This document shows, in pieces, positions 33,147 to 40,575 of a DNA stretch of 64,000 bases. The notes under the pieces are model-generated. The model made no database searches. It saw only the letters and a list, made by a program, of their open reading frames with translations, and was not told the DNA's origin. The position numbers and the translations under genes are program-made. Position 1 is the stretch's first letter; each line of letters starts with the position of its first letter. Where the stretch lies: contig NZ_JBHZGL010000001.1 in NCBI RefSeq assembly GCF_051900415.1, forward strand, positions 372,001-436,000, in the 5' to 3' direction. This stretch comes from Frateuria_A sp051900415 (GTDB taxonomy: Bacteria > Pseudomonadota > Gammaproteobacteria > Xanthomonadales > Rhodanobacteraceae).

Positions 33147-33836
33147 ATGGGCCGCAGCATCGCCATCGTCGAGGACGAACCACTCATCCGCGCCAACTAC
33201 GTCGAGGCGCTCACCCGCTTCGGCTACGACACGCGCGGCTACGGCTCGCGTCAGGAGGCTTCCAGCGCCTTCGGCATGAAACTGCCGGAGCTGGTGATCA
33301 TCGATATCGGCCTGGGCGACGAGCCCGAAGGCGGCTTCGACCTCTGCCGCGAACTGCGCGCGAAATCGGCCACGCTGCCGATCATCTTCCTGACTGCGCG
33401 CGACTCCGATTTCGACGTGATCTCCGGCCTGCGCCTGGGCGCCGACGACTACCTGTCCAAGGACACCAGCCTGCACCAGCTCGCGGCGCGCATCGCGGCG
33501 CTGTTCCGGCGCATCGAATCGCTCAAGGTGCCCGCTTCCAGCGAGACGGTGATCGCGCACGGTCCGCTCAAGCTCGAGTCCGAGCGCATGCGCATCACTT
33601 GGAACGACGCGGAGATCCCGCTCACCGTCACCGAGTTCTGGATGGTGCACACGCTGGTGCGCTTCCCCGGCCACGTGAAGAACCGCGACCAGTTGATGCG
33701 CGAAGCCGAGCTGGTGGTGGACGACGCCACCATCACCTCGCACATCAAGCGCATCCGCAAGAAGTTCGTCGCGGTGGCGCCGGATTTCGACGCGATCGAG
33801 ACCGTGCACGGCGTGGGTTACCGGTGGAAGCCGTGA
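33147..33836 (+). CDS. pdsR: Response regulator, dedicated-sortase-system type
   Basis: A 229-residue OmpR-class regulator: receiver with acidic pocket (VEDE), phospho-acceptor Asp53 (LVIIDIGLGDE), FLTARDSDFDVISGLRLGADDYLSKD, and a winged-helix DNA-binding domain (LTVTEFWMVHTLVRFPGHV...ITSHIKRIRKKF...VHGVGYRW). The receiver wording and the neighbouring kinase match the proteobacterial dedicated sortase system regulators (TIGR03787). No sortase gene lies in the window. ATG 33147 was chosen over an upstream ATG at 33102 because it starts the domain. The gene overlaps the next by GTGA. Confidence 0.85.
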   Translation: MGRSIAIVEDEPLIRANYVEALTRFGYDTRGYGSRQEASSAFGMKLPELVIIDIGLGDEPEGGFDLCRELRAKSATLPIIFLTARDSDFDVISGLRLGADDYLSKDTSLHQLAARIAALFRRIESLKVPASSETVIAHGPLKLESERMRITWNDAEIPLTVTEFWMVHTLVRFPGHVKNRDQLMREAELVVDDATITSHIKRIRKKFVAVAPDFDAIETVHGVGYRWKP

Positions 33837-34390
33837 GGCGCCTGCTCGCCGTCCTGCTGCTGGCCTTCGTCGGCGCCACCGTGGCCGGTGACGCGCCGGG
33901 CGAGGCCGTCGCCACAGGCAAACCCGACGGCAACATTCCCGGCTGGACCCTGCGCGCGCCCACGCCCGTGGGCTGGACCGCCGATTGCTGTACCTATGCC
34001 CGTGCCATCGGCGTGGATGAAGTGATCTACCGGGGCGAGTGGACCGGCGAGCCCTACGGCGTGATGGTGCTCAACGTCTGGCCGCGCAAGCTGGCCAGCC
34101 TGGGCGCCGAACTGGACGCCGACCGCAAGCGCTATCTGCAGCGCGACCCGGCTGCAAAAGTCTCCCGCTTTCCCGTGCGCCACCACGGCATGCCCTGCGA
34201 GGCGCTGGTCTTCCAGGGCAGTGATCAGGTGGACGACGCCGTGGTCTTCTGCGATCCGGGCAAGCGCTCCGGCATCCGCCTGAGCTGGTCGATGAGCTTC
34301 AAGGACGCCGACCCCGCGCGCGCCGCACAGCTCGATGCCTTCATGGGCGTGGTGGTCGGCACCCGTTACCGGGCCGGGATGTCGCGCTAG
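33833..34390 (+). CDS. Secreted protein between the two-component genes
   Basis: A 185-residue protein with a signal peptide (VRRLLAVLLLAFVGATVAG). The start is GTG 33833, overlapping the regulator's TGA (GTGA), so translation is coupled. The mature protein has a disulfide-like Cys pair (DCCTYAR), GEWTGEPYGVMVLNVWP, then RHHGMPCEALVFQ and VVFCDPGKRSGIRLSWSMSF. It may be the periplasmic partner of the kinase sensor, but this is inference from position only. No family is recognised. Confidence 0.7.
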   Translation: MRRLLAVLLLAFVGATVAGDAPGEAVATGKPDGNIPGWTLRAPTPVGWTADCCTYARAIGVDEVIYRGEWTGEPYGVMVLNVWPRKLASLGAELDADRKRYLQRDPAAKVSRFPVRHHGMPCEALVFQGSDQVDDAVVFCDPGKRSGIRLSWSMSFKDADPARAAQLDAFMGVVVGTRYRAGMSR

Positions 34391-34417
34391 CCCGCGGCAC
34401 CGGTCTAGGCTCCTGCG

Positions 34418-36433
34418 ATGAACCTGCGCCGCAAGCTGTTGCTGGTCGCCCTGTGCACGCTGGCCTTGCCGGTGGCCGGCTGGCTGTACGTGCGGCAGAT
34501 GGAAACCCTGCTGCGCGAAGGCCAGGCGCAGGCGCTGACCGCTTCCGCACGCGCGGTGGCGCGCAGCCTGGTGGCGACCGGCGCCACCCTGCCGCGCGAG
34601 GCGCAGGGCTGGTACGTCGAGCAGGCCACCACGCCGATCACGATCGACGGCTATGGCGACGACTGGGCGCCGCTCACGCCCTGGAGCCAGCCGCTCGGTG
34701 CGCGCGGCAGCGTGCTGCTCGCGGAGGACGCCGACGGGCTCTACCTCTACGTGCAGCAACGCGGCATCAAGCGCGTCCGCGCCGATGCCGACGATTCTGG
34801 CGCGCTGCGCGCCGATCACCTGGTCCTCGAACTGGAGCGCGGCGACACGCGCCTGCGCTACCTGCTGGCCAGCGCCGCGCCGGGCACCTTCACCGCACGC
34901 CTGCTCGACCCGCCGGTCGCCGACTGGCCCGACCGCCTGGTCGGCCAGTGGCAGGAGGATGGCGGCGGCTGGCGCCTCGAGCTGCGCCTTCCGCGCCCGC
35001 TGATCGTGGACCGGCTTGGCCTGGGCCTGTACGACGCTTCGGCGGGCGGCGACCCGCTGGCGGTCGAATCGCGCCCGCTGTGGCACTACTCGCCGACGCT
35101 GGCGCAGGAACTGGCCCGGTTGGCGCCGGAGGACACCCGCGCCCGCGTGCTGGCGCCGACCGGCTGGCTGCTGGCGCAGAGCGGGCGGCTGCAGGCAGGT
35201 GGCCCGCAGCCGGGCTGGTTTGCCGCGCTGGTCTACCGCGCGCTGCTGGCCAACCCCGTCGAAGATGCCGCGCCCTGGGCGCAGGACGCCCCGCGCCTGG
35301 AACTGCCGGAGATTACCCGCGCCCGCACTGGCGAGCCGGCCACCGTGTGGCGTGATGGCGAAACCCGCGCCAGCGTCGTGCTGGCCGCGGCGGTACCGAT
35401 CGGCGCGCCCGGCCGGATACGCGGCGTGCTGCTGCTCGAACAGGCCAGCACCACCGTGCCGCTGCTGGCCAACCGCGCGCTGCTCACGTTGTTGCTGACC
35501 AGCTTCGGCGTGCTGCTGGTCGCCGGCGGCATCCTGCTGTGGTTCGCCACCCGCCTGAGCCTGCGCCTGGGCCGCCTGCGCGATGCGGCCGAACGCGCGC
35601 AACTGGCGGATGGACGTCTGGACGGACTTTTCGCCCAGGGGCGCTTCCCGCTGACCGCCGCGCCGGATGAAATCGGCGACCTGGCGCGCAGCTTCGAGCG
35701 CCTGTTCGAGGCGGTCGGCGGCTACACCGACTACCTGCGCACGCTGGCCTCCAAGCTCTCGCACGAACTCAACACACCGCTGGCCATCGTCAAGAGCTCG
35801 CTGGACAACCTGGAACACGCGCTGGAAGCCCATGCGCCCGTGCCGCCCGATGCACGGCCTTACCTGGAGCGCGCCCGCGACGGCGTGGCCCGCCTGGGCA
35901 CGCTGGTGCGCGCGATGAGCGAGGCCAGCCGGATGGAGCGAGCCATCGCCGCCGCCGAAGCCGAAGACGTCGACCTGCGCGAAGTGGTGCGCGGCTGCGC
36001 CGAGGCCTACCGACCGCTGATCGGTACGCGCACGCTGGCCTGCGAACTGCCGCAGGCGCCACTGCCGATGCACTGTGCGCCGGAGCTGCTGGCCCAGGCG
36101 CTGGACAAGCTGCTCGACAACGCGCTCTCGTTCACCCCGGTGGACGGTTGGTTGCGGCTGGTCCTCAGCGCCTGCGACGACGGCGCCGAGATCACCCTCG
36201 CCAACCAGGGTCCGCCGCTGCCGGCCGCGATGCAGGCGCGGCTGTTCGACTCGCTGGTCAGTCTGCGCGACAAGGCCACCCCGGGCGAGGCGCCGCACTT
36301 GGGACTGGGGCTCTACGTCGTGCGCCTGGTCGCCGAACGCCACGGCGGGCACGCCAGCGCGCGCAACCTGGAAGACGGCAGCGGCGTGGCCTTCACCCTG
36401 CGCCTGCGCAACATGCCGCGCCAGCGCCTGTAG
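34418..36433 (+). CDS. pdsS: Sensor histidine kinase, dedicated-sortase-system type
   Basis: A 671-residue kinase. TM1 spans about residues 6-24 (LLLVALCTLALPVAGWLYV) and TM2 about 354-376. The large periplasmic sensor begins with ITIDGYGDDWAPL, a pattern of CBM9-like/DOMON-type beta-sandwich domains (I-x-I-D-G...D-D-W). A HAMP-like stretch, the H-box KLSHELNTPLAIVKSS (phospho-His449) and an N/G-type ATPase (DKLLDNALSFTP, LGLGLYVVRL) follow. It resembles TIGR03785 kinases. It would phosphorylate the regulator at 33147. Start at ATG 34418 gives the family-style MNLRRKLLLVAL opening. Confidence 0.88.
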   Translation: MNLRRKLLLVALCTLALPVAGWLYVRQMETLLREGQAQALTASARAVARSLVATGATLPREAQGWYVEQATTPITIDGYGDDWAPLTPWSQPLGARGSVLLAEDADGLYLYVQQRGIKRVRADADDSGALRADHLVLELERGDTRLRYLLASAAPGTFTARLLDPPVADWPDRLVGQWQEDGGGWRLELRLPRPLIVDRLGLGLYDASAGGDPLAVESRPLWHYSPTLAQELARLAPEDTRARVLAPTGWLLAQSGRLQAGGPQPGWFAALVYRALLANPVEDAAPWAQDAPRLELPEITRARTGEPATVWRDGETRASVVLAAAVPIGAPGRIRGVLLLEQASTTVPLLANRALLTLLLTSFGVLLVAGGILLWFATRLSLRLGRLRDAAERAQLADGRLDGLFAQGRFPLTAAPDEIGDLARSFERLFEAVGGYTDYLRTLASKLSHELNTPLAIVKSSLDNLEHALEAHAPVPPDARPYLERARDGVARLGTLVRAMSEASRMERAIAAAEAEDVDLREVVRGCAEAYRPLIGTRTLACELPQAPLPMHCAPELLAQALDKLLDNALSFTPVDGWLRLVLSACDDGAEITLANQGPPLPAAMQARLFDSLVSLRDKATPGEAPHLGLGLYVVRLVAERHGGHASARNLEDGSGVAFTLRLRNMPRQRL

Positions 36434-36457
36434 TTGCCCGGCACCCAGGCGAATGCG

Positions 36458-37198
36458 TCACCGGGAGGTATGGAAGCCGCCCTTGTAGTCGAAGTAACAG
36501 GTATCCGGATTGCGAAAGCTATACAGGTCGAACTGGTCGAGCGGCGTCAAGCTGGACCGGGGAAGCGCAATCGTCCTGCTTATCGCTTTGCCTGGGCGCG
36601 CGCCGTGCTTGAAATCCTTCAGCGCCGCCTGCCAGTAGACCCAGTCCTGGCTCCGATCATCGCGATCCAGATGGAAGGTCTGCAGCCAGCAATCGGCTTC
36701 CGAAGTGAGGAAATTGACACTCGTTCCAGACCACATTTCCATGGACGCGCAGGGTTCGGTCTCGGCATCCGGCGGATCGGACGAGTAGATGCACGACACC
36801 ATGGCCTGGGTTTCAAGCCCAATCAGCTGAAATGCGTGATTTATCTTCTTGAATTGATACGTCGAGGAAAAGAGGCCGTGATGGGCTATTTCCTGGCGGA
36901 AGTAAAAAGAGTTACCGGCGATCCTGACCCGGTACGCGTCTAGATCGCCGACGAGTTCCATCCGCAGTATCTGGCTCTTTTTGCCATGCACCGTCTTCAA
37001 CAGCAGAAAGTCCGGCGCGCCATCATCCGCGACGATCTGCGCGATGTATTTTTCGCCTTCGATCAGGCCTTCGTCGCTCTGGATGATCCTGAGCGATGCC
37101 TCCGGTTCTTGCACGGTGTTGCCGATAGTTGTCCCGTCGACGACATAGGGCATGCTCCATGCGAGGGTGGCCAGGAGAAACACGCGCGCTGCTTTCAA
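36458..37198 (-). CDS. Secreted orphan protein, lower GC
   Basis: A 246-residue protein read from TTG 37198 (GGGGACGG upstream), with a signal peptide (LKAARVFLLATLAWSMPYVVDG); the frame is open to 37276. The mature part has several Cys residues (VSCIYSS, EPCASM, EADCWLQ, DTCYFD) and aromatic-rich strands. Codon use is visibly less GC-biased than in the surroundings (many A- and T-ending codons, for example GAA, TTC, ATA-type context), a sign of recent acquisition. The kinase gene converges on it with a 24-base gap. I know no family or function. Confidence 0.65.
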   Translation of the reverse strand: MKAARVFLLATLAWSMPYVVDGTTIGNTVQEPEASLRIIQSDEGLIEGEKYIAQIVADDGAPDFLLLKTVHGKKSQILRMELVGDLDAYRVRIAGNSFYFRQEIAHHGLFSSTYQFKKINHAFQLIGLETQAMVSCIYSSDPPDAETEPCASMEMWSGTSVNFLTSEADCWLQTFHLDRDDRSQDWVYWQAALKDFKHGARPGKAISRTIALPRSSLTPLDQFDLYSFRNPDTCYFDYKGGFHTSR

Positions 37199-37337
37199 GT
37201 GTCCGTCCCCGCTGATTCCATTGAGCGCTGGAGCCCGGCCGACGCATGGGCAATCGATCACCCGTTGCTTCCGCAACTACCGCAGTCCTTGAGCATTGCC
37301 TTCGCGGACCCACGCGAAGGCCGGTCGAATCACCAGG

Positions 37338-38285
37338 CTAGCGGCACTCGGCCGGCAGATAGCTCGGGTCGATATCCGGGCTCTCGCAGGTCCAGCTGAT
37401 CACGCCGTCGTGGCCCTCGGCGATGAAGGCCAGTTGCCTGCCACGCAGCGGCGCCGGAGCGTTGCCGCCGAAGGTGGTGACCAGTGCCGTGCCTTCCTCC
37501 ATGGCCTGGACTTCGAAGCCGGCCAGGTTGGCGCTGGCGTAGGTGCCGGCTTCCTTCAGCCCGGCCTCGGTGTTGTCCTGCGGCCAGGCGCGGTTGCGGC
37601 CGATCGCATCGAGCACCTGCTGCTTGATCGGCTCGGCCTGCAGCAACGCGCTCGCCACCTGCGCGCGCATGACGTAGGCCTGGTAAGCGGGCGCCGCGAC
37701 AGCGAACACGATGGCGGCGAAGGGCACCACCATGACCAGCCAGAACACCAGCTTGGGCGGCTTGGACCGGGTCTGGCCGGTCTGTTGCCAACGGGCGAGC
37801 CAGGTCAGTTGCCCCTGCAGGTAGAGGGTGTTGAAGAAGAACAGCGTGATGCCGCCGATCCGCATCGGCACCCGGTAACCGGCCATCACCCGGCGGATCG
37901 TTCCGGCCATCGCGAAGTAGGCGCCCAGGACGAGCACCACATAGACCAGCTCCAGCAGCCAGCCGATGCGCTCCATGGTGGTCGCGGGCGCGTCGTCGTC
38001 GAGCGGCGCGCCGTTGGCGGCAAGGAAGTAGCCGACGAAATAGCAGGTCAGTGCCGTGCCCAGCATTGCCGTGGCGCGGCTGCCCGGGTCGATCCTGCGC
38101 ACCCAGTTGGCCTGGATGAAGGACCAGACGATGGCGAAGATGCCCAGCGTGACCACGCTGAGCAGGAACACCCAGCCCCAGTGCATCGAAGGCGGCGTCG
38201 GCAGGGAGGCGCGATCGGCCGCTTCCCTGTGCCACTGCCCGGCGTCCCGCTCCATGAGGCCGGGCATCGTATCGGTCCGTTCCAT
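37338..38285 (-). CDS. Membrane protein with C-terminal pilin-like domain
   Basis: A 315-residue protein. The N-terminal half has four to five membrane segments (MHWGWVFLLSVVTLGIFAIVWSFI, ATAMLGTALTCYFVGYFLA, a LVYVVLVLGAYFAMAGTIRRVM segment and an FFFNTLYLQGQL region). Then comes LVFWLVMVVPFAAIVFAVAAPAYQAYVMRAQVASALLQAEPIKQQVLDAI, which copies the hydrophobic alpha1 stalk of type IV pilins, followed by a globular part ending TCESPDIDPSYLPAECR, the disulfide-bonded pilin-like C-terminus. There is no prepilin peptidase site at the N-terminus. A ribosome site (AAGGGG) precedes the ATG. Its role is unknown. Confidence 0.75.
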   Translation of the reverse strand: MERTDTMPGLMERDAGQWHREAADRASLPTPPSMHWGWVFLLSVVTLGIFAIVWSFIQANWVRRIDPGSRATAMLGTALTCYFVGYFLAANGAPLDDDAPATTMERIGWLLELVYVVLVLGAYFAMAGTIRRVMAGYRVPMRIGGITLFFFNTLYLQGQLTWLARWQQTGQTRSKPPKLVFWLVMVVPFAAIVFAVAAPAYQAYVMRAQVASALLQAEPIKQQVLDAIGRNRAWPQDNTEAGLKEAGTYASANLAGFEVQAMEEGTALVTTFGGNAPAPLRGRQLAFIAEGHDGVISWTCESPDIDPSYLPAECR

Positions 38286-38403
38286 CGTTTTTCCCCTTGT
38301 CCGGGGCGCAGATTAAGCGCGCGACTCGGAGGGCCGCAAGCGACCGTGCCCGGCGGCGAATGGACTGCTATGGTGATGGGCCGCCCCCATCGATTCTTCG
38401 CCC

Positions 38404-39879
38404 GTGATCTCCCGAGACCAATTCGACGCGCTGGCCGCCCAAGGGCATACGCGCATTCCGCTGGTACGCGAGGTGTTTTCCGACCTCGACACGCCGCTGT
38501 CGGTGTACCTGAAGCTCGCCGACGGGCCGTACACCTTCCTGTTCGAATCGGTCGAGGGCGGCGCCACCTGGGGTCGCTATTCGATCATCGGCCTGCCGGC
38601 GAAACGTGTGTACCGCCTGCGCGGCCACGAACTGGAAGTGGAGGACGCCGGTGAAGTCGTGGAGCGCCGCCACCTCGATGATCCGCTGGGCGAGATCGAG
38701 ACGCTGCGCGCGCAGTATTCGGTGCCGCGCCTGCCCGAGCTGCCCGCGTTCACCGGCGGCCTGGTCGGCTACTTCGGCTTTGAGACGATCGGCTACATCG
38801 AGCCGCGGCTGGCGCAGTGGGACCGGCCCGACGAGCTGGGCACGCCCGACGTGCTGCTGATGCTGGCCGAAGAAGTCGCCGTCTTCGACAACCTCAAGGG
38901 CCGCCTGTACCTCATCGTCCACGCCGACCCGTCGCAACCACAGGCCTACGCGCAGGCGCAGCGCCGCCTCGACGCGCTGGTCTACCGCCTGCGCCAGGGC
39001 GGCGCGGCCTACCCGCAGCTGACCCAGTCCACCGCGCTGGATGAAGGCGACTTCAAGTCCTCCTTCACCAAGGCCGAGTTCGAGGCGATGGTGGAGAAGG
39101 CCAAGGAATACATCCGCGCCGGCGACATCTTCCAGGTAGTGCCCTCGCAGCGATTGAGCGTCGGCTTCAATGCGCGGCCGGTGGACGTGTACCGCGCGCT
39201 GCGTGCGCTCAATCCCTCGCCGTACATGTACTTCGTCGATCTGGGCAACACGCAGATCGTCGGTTCCTCGCCGGAGATCCTGGCGCGCCTGAAGGACGGC
39301 AAGGTGGTCGTGCGTCCACTCGCCGGCACGCGCAAACGCGGCGCCACGGACGAAGAGGATGCGGCACTGGAAGCCGAGCTGCTCGCCGACCCGAAGGAAC
39401 GCGCCGAGCACGTCATGCTGATCGACCTGGGCCGCAACGACATCGGCCGCATCAGCGAGACCGGCACGGTCGAGGTGAGCGAATCGTTCGTGATCGAGCG
39501 CTACTCGCACGTCATGCACATCGTCTCGCAGGTGCAGGGCAACGCGCGTCCGGGGCTGTCCTACATGGACGTGCTCAAGGCGACCTTTCCGGCCGGCACG
39601 CTCTCCGGCGCGCCGAAGATCCGCGCGCTGGAAATCATCCAGGAACTGGAGCCCTACAAGCGCAACATCTATGCCGGCGCGATCGGCTGGATCGGCTGGT
39701 GGGGCGACGCCGACACCGCGATCGCCATCCGCACCGCGGTGATCCAGGATGGCCGCCTGCACGTGCAGGCCGGCGCCGGCATCGTCTACGACTCCGACCC
39801 GGCGGCCGAGTGGGAGGAGACCATGAACAAGGGCCGCGCGCTGTTCCGCGCAGTGGCGCAGGCGGCCAAGGGGCTGTGA
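38404..39879 (+). CDS. trpE: Anthranilate synthase component I
   Basis: A 491-residue enzyme of tryptophan synthesis that makes anthranilate from chorismate with the glutamine-derived ammonia of TrpG. FLFESVEGGATWGRYS is the conserved feedback-site segment, and the chorismate-binding half has PLAGTRKRG, VMLIDLGRNDIGR, VSESFVIERYSHVMHIVSQVQG, FPAGTLSGAPKIRALEIIQELEP and a terminal AGAGIVYDSDPAAEWEET. The start is GTG 38404. TrpG is not in this window. The next gene overlaps its stop (GTGA). A leader peptide for attenuation was not found in the 118 bases upstream. Confidence 0.98.
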   Translation: MISRDQFDALAAQGHTRIPLVREVFSDLDTPLSVYLKLADGPYTFLFESVEGGATWGRYSIIGLPAKRVYRLRGHELEVEDAGEVVERRHLDDPLGEIETLRAQYSVPRLPELPAFTGGLVGYFGFETIGYIEPRLAQWDRPDELGTPDVLLMLAEEVAVFDNLKGRLYLIVHADPSQPQAYAQAQRRLDALVYRLRQGGAAYPQLTQSTALDEGDFKSSFTKAEFEAMVEKAKEYIRAGDIFQVVPSQRLSVGFNARPVDVYRALRALNPSPYMYFVDLGNTQIVGSSPEILARLKDGKVVVRPLAGTRKRGATDEEDAALEAELLADPKERAEHVMLIDLGRNDIGRISETGTVEVSESFVIERYSHVMHIVSQVQGNARPGLSYMDVLKATFPAGTLSGAPKIRALEIIQELEPYKRNIYAGAIGWIGWWGDADTAIAIRTAVIQDGRLHVQAGAGIVYDSDPAAEWEETMNKGRALFRAVAQAAKGL

Positions 39880-40535
39880 GGCGCCTGGCGCTTGCGCTGG
39901 CGGCCTTTGCCGGCACGGCGACGGCCGCCGCGCCCACCTGGCCGGACACGCCGCTCGCCCGCGTCGAGGCGCTGGCGCTGCTGCAGACCCTCAACGCCGA
40001 CCTGCTCAGCCACCCGAGCGCCACGCTCACGCTGGAGCGCTGGTGCCAGGCGCATCATCTGGCCGATCCGCCGACCGTGCACGCGCGCCGCGACCGCGCC
40101 GCGACCAAGGCGCTGCCGGACGACCTGCGTGATGCGCTCGGTATCGCCCGTGACGCGCCGGTGCGCTATCGACGCGTGCAACTGGCCTGTGGCGAGCACG
40201 TCGTCTCCGAAGCAGACAACTGGTACGTGGCCGAACGCCTCACCGGGGCCATGAACCGCCAGCTCGATGCCAGCGACACGCCGTTCGGCAAGGTGGTGGC
40301 GCCGCTGCGGTTCAGCCGCCACACGCTGTCGGCGCGGCTGCTGTGGTCGCCGCTGCCGGCCGGTTGGGAGACGCGCGGCCTGCCGCCCGCCGCACCGTAC
40401 CCGCTCGCGCTGCCACATCAGGTCCTGCAACACCGGGCGCTGCTGGTCGATGCGCAGGGTCGGCCCTTCAGCGCGCTGGTGGAAACCTACACCGCGCAGG
40501 TGCTCGCGTTCCCGCCACCCGCGTCGGTTCCGTAA
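39876..40535 (+). CDS. Secreted chorismate-lyase-fold protein
   Basis: A 219-residue protein beginning at GTG 39876, overlapping trpE's TGA. The signal peptide is VRRLALALAAFAGTATAAA. The body has the layout of UbiC/UTRA chorismate-lyase folds: APVRYRRVQLACGEHVVSEADNWY, then ERLTGAMNRQLDASDTPFGKVV and LQHRALLVDAQGRPFSALVETYTAQVL, with the final Glu in the position of the UbiC active-site Glu. Conventional UbiC is cytoplasmic, so a secreted form is odd. It may no longer be an enzyme. The overlap with trpE, which also binds chorismate, is suggestive but not proof of a functional link. Confidence 0.65.
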   Translation: MRRLALALAAFAGTATAAAPTWPDTPLARVEALALLQTLNADLLSHPSATLTLERWCQAHHLADPPTVHARRDRAATKALPDDLRDALGIARDAPVRYRRVQLACGEHVVSEADNWYVAERLTGAMNRQLDASDTPFGKVVAPLRFSRHTLSARLLWSPLPAGWETRGLPPAAPYPLALPHQVLQHRALLVDAQGRPFSALVETYTAQVLAFPPPASVP

Positions 40536-40575
40536 GCGCTGCGCGTCGCGGGATCTGCGACCGACCGCCGTTATC

